Assembly: GCF_036860695.1 (NCBI RefSeq)
Contig: NZ_JAYKGJ010000001.1
Coordinates: forward strand, 124,001-188,000
Direction of reading: 5' to 3'
DNA from: Rosettibacter firmus
GTDB taxonomy: Bacteria > Bacteroidota > Ignavibacteria > Ignavibacteriales > Melioribacteraceae
DNA: 64,000 nt
The notes under the pieces are model-generated. The model made no database searches and had not been told where the DNA came from. It worked only from the letters and a program-made list of their open reading frames with translations. Shown here piece after piece: positions 43,626 through 52,813 of this stretch (positions are counted from its first letter, which is position 1; each line of letters opens with the position of its first letter). The translations under genes and the position numbers were made by a program.

Positions 43626-44947
43626 CAGCTATCCATAATTTGATATAGTCGTTCAATTGTATCTGGATAATTAGCTTTTTCAAAAATATCCTGACGTAAA
43701 AAACTTCTTAATTGATTTATTTTACTTATTGCTCTATCAATTTGAACGTTACTACCTTTTACATAAGCACCAATATTAATTAAGTCTTCTGCTTCTCGAT
43801 AAGTTGCAAGTAGTTCATTAAAAGCCATAACTTTTTTATAATGATCCTGATCAATAATATCTGGCATAACTCTGCTTACACTTTGTAAAGTATCGATTGC
43901 AGGATAATGACCTTTATTAGCAAGTTTTCTTGAAAGAACAATATGACCATCAAGGATTGATCGAACTGCATCTGCAATTGGTTCAACCATATCATCTCCA
44001 TCGACAAGGACAGTATAAATTCCTGTAATAGAGCCACGTTCAGAATTACCTGCACGTTCAAGTAATTTTGGTAATAAAGCAAATACAGATGGAGTATAAC
44101 CTTTTGTTGTAGGAGGTTCACCAATTGTTAATCCAATTTCTCTTTGTGCCATTGCAAAACGAGTTACTGAATCCATCATTAACATTACATCAAGGCCAAG
44201 ATCTCTAAAATATTCTGCTATTGTTGTTCCAACATATGCACCTTTCATTCTGATTAAAGGAGATTTATCACTTGTTGCAACTACCACAACAGATCGTTTC
44301 AAACCTTCTTCACCTAAATCTTTTTCAATAAATTCACGAACTTCTCTTCCCCTTTCGCCTATGAGAGTAATTACATTTATATCTGCACTTGTATTACGAG
44401 CTATCATACCGAGTGTTACACTCTTGCCTACACCGCTACCTGCAAAAATTCCAATTCGCTGTCCTTTCCCGATTGTAAGCAATCCATCAATTGCACGTAT
44501 ACCAGTTTGAATTGGAGTTGTAATTCTTTTTCTTTCGAGAGGATTTGGAGGTTCTCGATGAGCTTCTCTAAAAGATGAGTAATTAATTTCACCTTTTCCA
44601 TCTATTGGATTTCCGAGACCATCTATTACACGACCAAGTAATTCTTTGCCAACACCAACTAAAAATCCTTTACCAGTAGCTTTTATTTCACAGGCTGGAG
44701 AAATATTATGAACCTCTCCAAGTGCAATTGATAATACTTTACCGTTTTTAAATCCAACCACCTCTGACTTACAAATTTCATTTCCATTTTGATCAACAAT
44801 CGTACAAATTTCACCCATAACTGCATTAGGTCCAACAGATACTATTATCAATCCTACAACATCTATAACCTTCCCGTTAACCTTAAGAGGATCAGTTGTT
44901 ACCAATACTCTTTGATATCTTTCTAATATTTTCTCTGCTAAGTTCAT
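43625..44947 (-). CDS. fliI: Flagellum-specific ATPase FliI
   Basis: 440 residues. Walker A GIFAGSGVGKSVTLGM, LIGERGREVREFIEKDL, the Walker B region LDVMLMMDSVTRFAMAQREI and GEPPTTKGYTPSVFALLPKL are characteristic of FliI and its F1-beta relatives. It powers unfolding and entry of export substrates. Overlaps fliH by 4 bases. Confidence 0.96.
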   Translation of the reverse strand: MNLAEKILERYQRVLVTTDPLKVNGKVIDVVGLIIVSVGPNAVMGEICTIVDQNGNEICKSEVVGFKNGKVLSIALGEVHNISPACEIKATGKGFLVGVGKELLGRVIDGLGNPIDGKGEINYSSFREAHREPPNPLERKRITTPIQTGIRAIDGLLTIGKGQRIGIFAGSGVGKSVTLGMIARNTSADINVITLIGERGREVREFIEKDLGEEGLKRSVVVVATSDKSPLIRMKGAYVGTTIAEYFRDLGLDVMLMMDSVTRFAMAQREIGLTIGEPPTTKGYTPSVFALLPKLLERAGNSERGSITGIYTVLVDGDDMVEPIADAVRSILDGHIVLSRKLANKGHYPAIDTLQSVSRVMPDIIDQDHYKKVMAFNELLATYREAEDLINIGAYVKGSNVQIDRAISKINQLRSFLRQDIFEKANYPDTIERLYQIMDS

Positions 44948-45567
44948 TTGTCTATCTTAGGTATACTTTCTTCCAATTTTTTTCTTAATTCATCAAGTTG
45001 ACTTGATATTCTTGCATCAACATTTCCAATTTCAGTTTCAATTAAGCATCCACCTTTTTCGATTCTATTATCGGGTTCAAATTTAATTTTGTTAAATGAA
45101 CTATTATTTAGAAGATTCTTACTGAACTCATTTAATTTTTCAACATCTTCTGGATTTAATCTTATTTTAACTTCGTTTGCTCCAATTATTTTTGAAATAG
45201 CTGCTTTAAGATTTTCGTTTATTAAAGTTTCTATTTCAATTTCTCGCTGTACAATTTTTTTTGATATTTCATAAGCCACCTGAATAACAAGATTTTCAAA
45301 AGCTACTTCAAATTCTTCCATTTTTCGATCATAAGATGAAAGAATATTATATACTTCTTCATATTTCTTGTATAATTTATCTGTAAAATCTTTTTCTAAA
45401 TCCCTTCTTAATTTCTGCTGACCATCCTGAAATCCTTTTTTATAAGCATCTTCAATTCTTTTCTGTATCGATTCAACTTCTTTTTCTTCGATTATAGCTT
45501 CATTATTCGACAAAATTTTAACAAGTGGTTTTGATTTACCTGCATTGACTTTAAGAACATTAGACAT
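44944..45567 (-). CDS. fliH: Flagellar export regulator FliH
   Basis: 207 residues. A long charged coiled coil (about 25-95) with KKGFQDGQQKL precedes the FliH/V-ATPase-E-like C-terminal half: VAYEISKKIVQREIEIETLI, VKIRLNPEDVEKLNEF and GGCLIETEIGNVDARISSQL. It binds and restrains FliI. Overlaps fliG by 8 bases. Confidence 0.92.
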   Translation of the reverse strand: MSNVLKVNAGKSKPLVKILSNNEAIIEEKEVESIQKRIEDAYKKGFQDGQQKLRRDLEKDFTDKLYKKYEEVYNILSSYDRKMEEFEVAFENLVIQVAYEISKKIVQREIEIETLINENLKAAISKIIGANEVKIRLNPEDVEKLNEFSKNLLNNSSFNKIKFEPDNRIEKGGCLIETEIGNVDARISSQLDELRKKLEESIPKIDK

Positions 45568-46612
45568 AAATTTCTTCTGGACCTCCTCTTATGTTCAAAG
45601 AAATTTCTCCAGCTTCTTCGAGTGCTTTAATTACATCAATTATTCTTGCCTGTGCAGCTTCAACTTCTTTTAGTTTTACTTTACCCATATATTGCAATTC
45701 TTCTTTCAATAAATCAGCTGCACGTTCAGACATATTTTTAAATATTTTCTCTTTCAATCTATCGTCTGCAATTTTAAGAGCCAGAGCTAAATCTTTTCTA
45801 TCTACTTCTCTTAAAATCTTTTGTATATCACGGTCTGCTATATTTATAATTTCATCAAATATGAACATAAGTCTTTTAACTTCATAAGCAGTTTCTGGAT
45901 CTTTTTCCTCGAGTTTGGTTAATATTTCTTTTGTGAGAGATACATTGAGTCTATTTAGAATACCAGCAAGACATTTTGCTCCACCCAGTTTTCCAACAGA
46001 TTGACTCATAGACAAACCAGCAATTTCATCAACAACGTGTTCAATTTGTTTGAGAGTTTGAGGAGCAATCTTACCAAGTGTTGCAATTCTATATGCTACA
46101 TCTGTTCTTAAATCTTCTGGCAATTCTTTTAATGCAGCTGCAGTTTGATCTGGACTTAGCTGAGAAAGTATTAAAGCCATTGTTTGAGGATGTTCTTTGT
46201 TAAGAAAATTGATTAATTGAGCTGGCTCTGCTCTTTTGAGAACGTCAAATCCTTTAAGTGTAGTAAGTCTTTTTACTTTTTCAATAATTTCCTGAGCTTT
46301 TGGTTTACCGAAAGTTTTTTCGAGAACAGCTTCGGCATAATCAATACCACCTTCGAGAACATACTCGCGTGCAGTAACCATATTATAAAATTCTTCGATA
46401 ACTCCATCCGCTACTTTTGAAGGAATATTTTTAACTCTTGTAATTTCGGCTGAGATAGCTTCGATATCATTCTGGTCTAAATGTTTAAGTACAGCCGAAG
46501 CAGCTTCTACATTGAGAGCTACCATTAACATTGCTGCTTTTTGTAATCCGCTAATTTCTGAAAGTTGCTCTTGTCTTTGCTGTGTTGTTGTTATATTTGC
46601 ATTAGATTTCAT
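45560..46612 (-). CDS. fliG: Flagellar switch protein FliG
   Basis: 350 residues. Three helical domains: LQKAAMLMVALNVEAASAVL at the N-terminus (FliF binding), EHPQTMALILSQLSPDQTAA in the middle, and a C-terminal domain with DDRLKEKIFKNMSERAADLL, whose charged helix meets MotA. It starts 11 bases inside the end of fliF. Confidence 0.96.
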   Translation of the reverse strand: MKSNANITTTQQRQEQLSEISGLQKAAMLMVALNVEAASAVLKHLDQNDIEAISAEITRVKNIPSKVADGVIEEFYNMVTAREYVLEGGIDYAEAVLEKTFGKPKAQEIIEKVKRLTTLKGFDVLKRAEPAQLINFLNKEHPQTMALILSQLSPDQTAAALKELPEDLRTDVAYRIATLGKIAPQTLKQIEHVVDEIAGLSMSQSVGKLGGAKCLAGILNRLNVSLTKEILTKLEEKDPETAYEVKRLMFIFDEIINIADRDIQKILREVDRKDLALALKIADDRLKEKIFKNMSERAADLLKEELQYMGKVKLKEVEAAQARIIDVIKALEEAGEISLNIRGGPEEIYV

Positions 46613-48209
46613 CTTCGTGCATCCATGCGTTTATTAATTTTGCAGCTTCTGCAGGATTTTTAGTTACATAATTAATTATTTTCTCCTGTTGATTTTTCTT
46701 AAGTAAAGCTTCATCCGAAATTTCATCTTCTATATCACCTACTGGAATCAAAGGACGCTTTTTAGCCTGTGCAATTTGATTCGTTAAATTTGATTCTGCT
46801 CTTTGATGCATAAATGCTGGAGTGGCTGGTACAGTTGCAAAATCTCCAGTATTCACTGTCCCAATAATAATTTTTTCGGTTTTTAATTTTTTCATCAAAC
46901 TCTTTAATACAAATATCGAAGCAACAATAGCAATAAGCATAAATATCACATTCGTCAATTCATCTGTTGCAGGAATAAAAGAGCCAGATTCATCAACATT
47001 CATATCTTCTTGCATTTTTACTTCGAAAGGAATACTTACAAGAGAAAATTGATCATTTCTAAGTGGATCGATTCCTACTGCATTCTTTACAAGATCTTCA
47101 AGTTTTTTCAATTGTTCAGCTGGTCGAGGTTCATAAACAATTTCTGTTTTATCTCCTTTTTTTACTTCTTTCGGAATATCATTGATTACTGCTGCAACAC
47201 TTAATCTTTTTATGTTACCACTTTCTTCAATAACTTTCTGAATAGTTTTGCTTATTTCATAATTAGTTAAAGTATTTTCACTATTCTGAGCTGATGAATC
47301 TTTTGAACTTACTCCAGCATTGTTCGATTTAATTGTTTGTTCACTTATAGCAACTTGCGACTCAGGATCATATTGTTCCATTGTTTTTTCTACCTGATCA
47401 AAATTTAATTCTGCATTAACCTGAACAACAGAATTTCCATATCCAAGTACATTATCAAGAATTGCCTGAGCTTTTTTCGCTAAATAATTTTCAACTGATT
47501 GTTTTATTTCATATTGCTTTGTCGAAGCAAAAGCAAGCGGTCCTTCTTCATATTCATCTGAAAGTATTCTTCCCTTTGTATCTATAATCGATACTTTACC
47601 AGGTTGTAATCCCTCAACACTTCCGCATATTAAATTCACAATTGAAAGTATATTTTCTTTACTGATTAATGCACCATTTCTTAATTTCAAAACAACCGAA
47701 GCAGATGGTAATTTTTCTTCATCCTTAAATATTGTTTTTTGTGGAATTACTATATGAACTCTTGCTCCTTCAACTCCATCCAGTTGAGTAATTGTTCTTG
47801 CAAGTTCTCCTTCTAATGCTCTTTTATAATTTAATTTCTGCATAAATTCAGACATACCCATTGTTGTTTTATCAAAAATTTCATAGCCTATTACACCAGA
47901 GCTTGGAATACCACGACCTGCTAATGCCAATCTTATTTCATAAACTTTTTCTCGAGGAACTTTTATTGTCTGTCCACCATCATCAATTTTATATACTACT
48001 TTTTGACTTGTTAAATAATCAACAACTTTTGATGCATCTTCTGCCGATAATCCACTATATAATGTTGTATAAGTTGGCTCATTTAATACAAAAAACATTA
48101 TTGAGAGAAGAATAATTGTTACTAATATTCCCCCAAACAACATAAACTTCTGTTTGGGATTTAATTTGTTGATTATTCCCATTAAAGCTTGCAAAGGATT
48201 TGAGTTCAT
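46602..48209 (-). CDS. fliF: Flagellar MS-ring protein FliF
   Basis: 535 residues. Membrane helix at about 22-43, then YTTLYSGLSAEDASKVVDYL, RLALAGRGIPSSGVIGYEIF and LNYKRALEGELARTITQLDG, and EGARVHIVIPQ of the ring-building motifs; second membrane helix near 435-455. The C-terminal tail binds FliG. Follows fliE by one base. Confidence 0.96.
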   Translation of the reverse strand: MNSNPLQALMGIINKLNPKQKFMLFGGILVTIILLSIMFFVLNEPTYTTLYSGLSAEDASKVVDYLTSQKVVYKIDDGGQTIKVPREKVYEIRLALAGRGIPSSGVIGYEIFDKTTMGMSEFMQKLNYKRALEGELARTITQLDGVEGARVHIVIPQKTIFKDEEKLPSASVVLKLRNGALISKENILSIVNLICGSVEGLQPGKVSIIDTKGRILSDEYEEGPLAFASTKQYEIKQSVENYLAKKAQAILDNVLGYGNSVVQVNAELNFDQVEKTMEQYDPESQVAISEQTIKSNNAGVSSKDSSAQNSENTLTNYEISKTIQKVIEESGNIKRLSVAAVINDIPKEVKKGDKTEIVYEPRPAEQLKKLEDLVKNAVGIDPLRNDQFSLVSIPFEVKMQEDMNVDESGSFIPATDELTNVIFMLIAIVASIFVLKSLMKKLKTEKIIIGTVNTGDFATVPATPAFMHQRAESNLTNQIAQAKKRPLIPVGDIEDEISDEALLKKNQQEKIINYVTKNPAEAAKLINAWMHEDEI

Positions 48210-48210
48210 A

Positions 48211-48501
48211 TTAGACCGGTATCCTTGTTAGTTCTTTATACATATCAATTGCTTTATTTCTAATTTCCATTAAAAGTTCAAGACTTGTCTTTGCTTTTTC
48301 GCCAGCAATCATAACTTCGTGAAGTTCTACACCATTGCCTGCAACAAAATCTTCTATTGCTTTTGCAGATTCTTTTTGTGCTTGATTAACATTGTTAATC
48401 AATTCTGCAAAAGTATTTGTTAAGCCATTTTCTTCTTTTGGTTTAGTTACTTCTGTATTGATTGCCTTAGCAAAAGGATTAGTCAATCCTTCGATTTTCA
48501 T
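48211..48501 (-). CDS. fliE: Flagellar hook-basal body adaptor FliE
   Basis: 96 residues ending with the FliE signature: HEVMIAGEKAKTSLELLMEI and RNKAIDMYKELTRIPV. FliE joins the MS ring to the rod and is the first rod-type export substrate. Length is as expected. Confidence 0.92.
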   Translation of the reverse strand: MKIEGLTNPFAKAINTEVTKPKEENGLTNTFAELINNVNQAQKESAKAIEDFVAGNGVELHEVMIAGEKAKTSLELLMEIRNKAIDMYKELTRIPV

Positions 48502-48502
48502 T

Positions 48503-48724
48503 TTATCCTCTCCTATCTATTATTGAACCTATTGTTACACCAGTAACTTTCCCTTTAGAATTATAAAACTCATACGTCATTATTTCTTTTTGTTTTTCTG
48601 GATACATATTTGCAAAGAATTTTTTTTCGTCTGGAGTTACTTCTGCTTTTTTAATTTTATTTGTATTAAATGTACCATGATTATTTACAGAATAATTACC
48701 AAATGAATTAGTTGTAATCTTCAT
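48503..48724 (-). CDS. Small unknown protein in the flgC-fliE gap
   Basis: 73 residues, not recognised. An Asn-rich N-terminus is followed by a compact, more conserved-looking part: EVTPDEKKFFANMYPEKQKE then a beta strand pair with YNSKGKVTGVTIGSIIDRRG. No membrane segment or signal. It is packed one base from flgC and fliE, between two rod genes, so translation and a flagellar role are likely; it could be a rod-export substrate or regulator. Confidence 0.7.
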   Translation of the reverse strand: MKITTNSFGNYSVNNHGTFNTNKIKKAEVTPDEKKFFANMYPEKQKEIMTYEFYNSKGKVTGVTIGSIIDRRG

Positions 48725-48725
48725 A

Positions 48726-49226
48726 TTATATCTCCAATGAATCTTTTACCATTTGTTTTGAAGAGTTCAATGCTGTAAGATTTGCTTCGTATGCACGTGT
48801 TGCTGCAATCATATCTACCATTTCATTAATTATATTAACATTCGACATCTGAACATATCCATTTTCATCTGCATCGGGATGATCTGGCATATATACAGTC
48901 TCGCCTGGTTTTTCATCGGTTAATTCATTTATTTCTATATTATCTTTTGCAGAAGGTAAAGATGGACTCTGTGTTTTAACTCCCCTGAAATGATTTTCAT
49001 TAGTAGTATTTAATTTAAGGATTTGACCTTCAACAGCTAAACTCGAAGCAAAACTTGTTTTTTCTTCCTGAACTTTTAGATATTTTCTTTGATATGGTTC
49101 ACCATTTTCTGTTCTAATTGTATCTGCATTTGCAATGTTCTGAGCTATGAGTTCCATTTTCTTTCTCTGTATACCCATACCTCGAGCACTTATTTCAAAA
49201 CCAAATAAACTTCCTAAAATTTTCAA
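48726..49226 (-). CDS. flgC: Flagellar proximal rod protein FlgC
   Basis: 166 residues. FEISARGMGIQRKKMELIAQ and NIANADTIRTENGEPYQRK are FlgC motifs and the C-terminus has GYVQMSNVNIINEMVDMIAA with RAYEANLTALNSSK. Overlaps flgB by 4 bases. Confidence 0.94.
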   Translation of the reverse strand: MKILGSLFGFEISARGMGIQRKKMELIAQNIANADTIRTENGEPYQRKYLKVQEEKTSFASSLAVEGQILKLNTTNENHFRGVKTQSPSLPSAKDNIEINELTDEKPGETVYMPDHPDADENGYVQMSNVNIINEMVDMIAATRAYEANLTALNSSKQMVKDSLEI

Positions 49227-49618
49227 CTCCTGCCTCCTCCTCTTATTACATTTTGAAGTGTTCTGTAATAATCACCAATTTTTTTCGAAGCAAATTTGAA
49301 ACGAAGAGTATTCTCTGCTAATTCTGCCATTTCTTTTTCAATATTAACATTATTTATTCCGGATGTATTATCACTACTTTCATCATAAATTATTTCGAAT
49401 ACTGGATTTGAATCCTGTGTAGTATTAATTGCTGGCAAATGTTTGTTATTAGTAGTTTTTAGAATTGAATCTGTATTTTCTTTCAAGAGATTTTTGAACG
49501 AAACATCTTCTCTTTTATAATTTTCTGTTTGGATGTTTGCAATATTATTAGCAATAACTTTGTTTTTAATTGCACAATAATTAAGTAAATTTTCAAGTAG
49601 CTTTACAGTTGACGACAT
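49223..49618 (-). CDS. flgB: Flagellar proximal rod protein FlgB
   Basis: About 131 residues. VKLLENLLNYCAIKNKVIAN and NIANIQTENYKREDVSFKNL form the rod motif; the C-terminus has NNVNIEKEMAELAENTLRFK. Start set at 49618: an upstream in-frame ATG at 49663 would lie in the promoter, and homologues start near MSSTVKLLENL. AGAAG lies 4 bases before it. First gene of the flgB-flgE operon. Confidence 0.92.
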   Translation of the reverse strand: MSSTVKLLENLLNYCAIKNKVIANNIANIQTENYKREDVSFKNLLKENTDSILKTTNNKHLPAINTTQDSNPVFEIIYDESSDNTSGINNVNIEKEMAELAENTLRFKFASKKIGDYYRTLQNVIRGGGRS

Positions 49619-49643
49619 AATCTTCTGGATTTTTATTTTTATA

Positions 49644-49662
49644 TAATCCAAAAGAAATGCCA
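49644..49662 (-). promoter_or_regulatory. Sigma-54-like promoter of the flgB operon
   Basis: TGGCAT-TTCTT-TTGGA on the minus strand, GG at 49661/49660 and the -12 G-G at 49649/49648. Predicted start about 49636, 17 bases before the flgB ATG. Confidence 0.6.
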
Positions 49663-49712
49663 CAAAAACGATTTGATTTTTGAAGGAATGATTAATTGAC
49701 TATTGGTCAGGT

Positions 49713-49728
49713 TGGCTAAATATAAACA
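49713..49728. promoter_or_regulatory. 16-bp dyad half-site, copy 4 (flgB operon)
   Basis: TGGCTAAATATAAACA keeps the left arm TGGCTAA and the terminal CA, but not the right arm. It shares TGGCTAA-N7-CACTTG with the fliL copy. Centre about 84 bp before the predicted flgB start. Confidence 0.5.
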
Positions 49729-49739
49729 CTTGTAAATTA

Positions 49740-49985
49740 TTATTCATAATCCAGTATTATACTTTTGGATTGACCACAGGAGCATACAAATTTAATTTCT
49801 TTAATCACATCATTTGCATCTTTCTTTAAATAAATTTTTACTCCTTCCATTTCATCTTCTTCAACAGAAATTTTTGTATATCCTTTGAATTCAACATCAG
49901 AAGCTTTAATTAAATTTCCAGTATGAGTTTTGTGTTTAGTAAAAATGTCCTTCATTAATGCATCTTCAAATTTATTATTAGGCAT
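49740..49985 (-). CDS. Small CxC protein downstream of cheB, unknown
   Basis: 81 residues, not recognised. A helical, Lys-rich N-terminus is followed by beta strands and a C-terminal FVCSCGQSKSIILDYE, with a Cys-x-Cys pair that could bind metal or be redox-active alone or as a dimer. It overlaps cheB by 8 bases and is the last gene of the chemotaxis operon, so co-expression with cheB is likely. Confidence 0.7.
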   Translation of the reverse strand: MPNNKFEDALMKDIFTKHKTHTGNLIKASDVEFKGYTKISVEEDEMEGVKIYLKKDANDVIKEIKFVCSCGQSKSIILDYE

Positions 49986-51048
49986 GGCACACCACCTTAT
50001 TTATTATTTCGGGTATTTTTTCTAATGGTAAAACAATATCAGCAAGTCCCGCATCAACTACAGCTTTTGGCATTCCGTATACTACACATGTTTCTTCATC
50101 CTGAGCTATTGAGAATCCACCAACACTTTTTAAATATCTTATAGCTTCGAGACCATCTTTTCCCATTCCAGTCATAATTACACCAAGCGTATGTTTGCCA
50201 TAATAATCAACAACCGAACTCATCATCACATCTACAGAAGGTTTATGAAGTGAATCTGCTGGTTCATCTGTAATTTCAATTGCTGCATTTGATATACTAA
50301 GTTTTTTTATTTTCATATGATATCCACCAGGAGCAATGTAAATAGTACCTCCTTGAACTTTTTCTCCATTCTCGGCTTCTTTTACATTTAGACCACAAAT
50401 TGCATTTAATCTATCTGCAAGAGATTTTGTAAATCTTGGTGGCATATGTTGAACAATAAAGATTGGTATTTGAATTTGAGATGATAACATTGGCAATATT
50501 TTTTGTAGAGTAAGAGGTCCTCCGGTTGAAATACCAATTGATACAGCACGATAATCATTATCAGAAAATTCCTTTGCAGGAATTTTAATGGGAGTTTTAA
50601 TTGTTAATGGAGTTCGGGAAATTCTATCGATTCTTTCTTTAAGAAATTTCTGGCGATAGATTTCCTTAACTTTTGAAATCAAATCATCTTTTATTTTTGC
50701 GATATTAATATTAACATAGGATAATTCTTTAGGAATAAAATCTACAGCTCCAAGTTCCAATGCTGTCAAAGTAGCTTCTGCTCCTTCAGTTGTAAGTGAA
50801 CTTACCATAAGAACAGCAGTAGGAGCTTCTGCCATAATCTTTTTTAGAGCTGTCAATCCATCCATTACTGGCATTTCGATATCGAGTGTAATTATATCAG
50901 GTCTTAACTTTTTTGCTAATTCAACACCTTCCTGCCCATTTCTTGCAGTACCTATTACTTGAATTTTTTCATCACTTTCAAGCATTAAGGAAATTGCTTT
51001 ACGCATGAAAGCTGAATCATCAACTACAAGTACAGATATTTTATGCAT
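49978..51048 (-). CDS. cheB: Chemotaxis methylesterase CheB
   Basis: 356 residues. Receiver (1-120) with VVDDSAFMRK and IITLDIEMPVMDG (Asp56), then the esterase with catalytic triad residues Ser173 (SIGISTGGP), His200 (VQHMPP) and Asp297 (MTGMGKDG). It removes methyl groups or deamidates receptors when phosphorylated by CheA. Overlaps cheA by 8 bases. Confidence 0.96.
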   Translation of the reverse strand: MHKISVLVVDDSAFMRKAISLMLESDEKIQVIGTARNGQEGVELAKKLRPDIITLDIEMPVMDGLTALKKIMAEAPTAVLMVSSLTTEGAEATLTALELGAVDFIPKELSYVNINIAKIKDDLISKVKEIYRQKFLKERIDRISRTPLTIKTPIKIPAKEFSDNDYRAVSIGISTGGPLTLQKILPMLSSQIQIPIFIVQHMPPRFTKSLADRLNAICGLNVKEAENGEKVQGGTIYIAPGGYHMKIKKLSISNAAIEITDEPADSLHKPSVDVMMSSVVDYYGKHTLGVIMTGMGKDGLEAIRYLKSVGGFSIAQDEETCVVYGMPKAVVDAGLADIVLPLEKIPEIINKVVCHA

Positions 51049-52813
51049 TAAGCTTCTTTTCCAGTTTGTTAAATAATTCGTTTATATCAAGAATTATAAC
51101 AACTGTTCCATCGCCCATAATAGTAGAACCTGCAATACCATCAATTTTGCCTAAATAATTTCCTAATGATTTTATAACAACTTCCTGTTGACCAATTAAA
51201 TTATCTACTTTAATACCAAATCTTTTTTCTGCGATGCCAACTTCAACAATATATTGCCAATCAGAATCTTTTTTATGACCATTTTCTGCATTATCGAGAA
51301 GTTCTTCAAGTCCAACAATTGGAAGTATAGAATCTCTTAAATTAATTACTTCTCTTCCTCGAACAGTTTCAATCTGATTCTTATTTACTCTAATTACTTC
51401 AATTACAGAATGTAAAGGAATCACAAGCGTCTGGTTGCAAGCTTTAACAATCATACCAGATATAATTGCTAAAGTTAGAGGAAGTCTTAAAATTATTCTT
51501 GTTCCTTTGTCAACTTCGGATTCGATAGAAATAGTACCTCTTAATTTAGCAACATTAGTTTTAACCACATCCATTCCAACTCCACGTCCCGAAACATTGG
51601 TAACAACCTCGGCAGTAGAAAAACCAGGATGAAAAATTAAATTATATGCTTCCTGTTTTGTTAATTCTTTTGCTTTTTCTGCTGTAATAAATCCTTTGCT
51701 TATTGCTTTCTCTTTAATAACTTCTGGATCAATACCTTTACCATCGTCTTCTATTTTAATAACTATATTATTCCCTTCATGTTCTGCTGATAGTATAACA
51801 GTTCCTTTTCTATTTTTACCTTTAGATTCTCTAACATCAGGTTTTTCAATACCATGATCAATTGCATTACGAATAAGATGAACAAGTGGATCGTTAATTT
51901 CTTCAATTAAATTTTTATCTACTTCTGTATCTTCGCCATAAATTTTCAATTCAACTTCTTTTTCGAGTTCTTTACACATATCACGAACAACACGAGGGAA
52001 ACGATTAAACACTTTCCCTATCTTTATCATTCTTAATTTCATTACAACAAGTTGAAGTTCGGTAGTCATCAAATCGATTTGCTTGGTTGCATCTGCTAAG
52101 TCTTTTGCAATGTTCGTATTTTCATATTCAAGTGCGAACTGGCTATTAACCTGAGTAAGCCTATTTCTACCTAATACCAGTTCTGATGCAATATTCAAGA
52201 GAGCATCCAGTCTTTCAACATCAACTCTAATTGTATTATCTGTTTTTCTTGTATCAGGTGATGAAGCTAATTTTGTAGCATTATTTTTTTCATTCGATAC
52301 AACTGTTGTTGCATCAGTTTTTATTTCTTTTTGTTCTTTATTTTCTATTTGATTTGATTGTTGAATTTGTTCTTCAGGTAAATTTGCTTCGCCTAAATTT
52401 TTTAATAATCCTGTTAAAACATTAATCACATTCTCCACATCAACATCTTCATTCTTATCGTTTTCAATCTTAAACATTAATTCCTTTATAACATCATATC
52501 CCAAGAGAATTCCATCCATTATATTGGAATTAAGTTTAGCTTCGCCTCTTCTTAATTTATTTAAAATATCTTCGCACTTATGAGTAACTTCTGGTAACTT
52601 TTCCAAGCCAAGAAAACCTGAAGTACCTTTAATTGTATGGAATGAACGAAATATTTGATTTAATAAATCGAGATCGTCCGGACGTTTTTCGAGCTCCATT
52701 AAATCGACATTGAGATTTTCGAGAATTTCTTTTGTCTCCAGCAAAAAGCTGTCGACAATTTCTTTCATCTCCGGATCAATCAGCATTGGATTTTGAGTTA
52801 CACCTTCCATCAC
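51041..52813 (-). CDS. cheA: Chemotaxis histidine kinase CheA, lacking P2
   Basis: 590 residues. P1 (Hpt) has IFRSFHTIKGTSGFLGL with phospho-His59. A polar linker (about 145-195) leads directly to the P3 dimer helix (RVDVERLDALLNIASELVLG); the usual P2 CheY/CheB-docking domain is absent. P4 shows LIRNAIDHGIEKPDVRESKG, IEDDGKGIDP and SGRGVGMDVVKTNV, and P5 is CheW-like (about 450-590). Transfer to CheY and CheB must occur without P2 docking. Confidence 0.95.
   Translation of the reverse strand: MMEGVTQNPMLIDPEMKEIVDSFLLETKEILENLNVDLMELEKRPDDLDLLNQIFRSFHTIKGTSGFLGLEKLPEVTHKCEDILNKLRRGEAKLNSNIMDGILLGYDVIKELMFKIENDKNEDVDVENVINVLTGLLKNLGEANLPEEQIQQSNQIENKEQKEIKTDATTVVSNEKNNATKLASSPDTRKTDNTIRVDVERLDALLNIASELVLGRNRLTQVNSQFALEYENTNIAKDLADATKQIDLMTTELQLVVMKLRMIKIGKVFNRFPRVVRDMCKELEKEVELKIYGEDTEVDKNLIEEINDPLVHLIRNAIDHGIEKPDVRESKGKNRKGTVILSAEHEGNNIVIKIEDDGKGIDPEVIKEKAISKGFITAEKAKELTKQEAYNLIFHPGFSTAEVVTNVSGRGVGMDVVKTNVAKLRGTISIESEVDKGTRIILRLPLTLAIISGMIVKACNQTLVIPLHSVIEVIRVNKNQIETVRGREVINLRDSILPIVGLEELLDNAENGHKKDSDWQYIVEVGIAEKRFGIKVDNLIGQQEVVIKSLGNYLGKIDGIAGSTIMGDGTVVIILDINELFNKLEKKLNA

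Noticed and set aside
49619-49663. Longer FlgB start at 49663
   Set aside because: It would place the N-terminus across the shared promoter element and adds a hydrophobic stretch not expected in FlgB.
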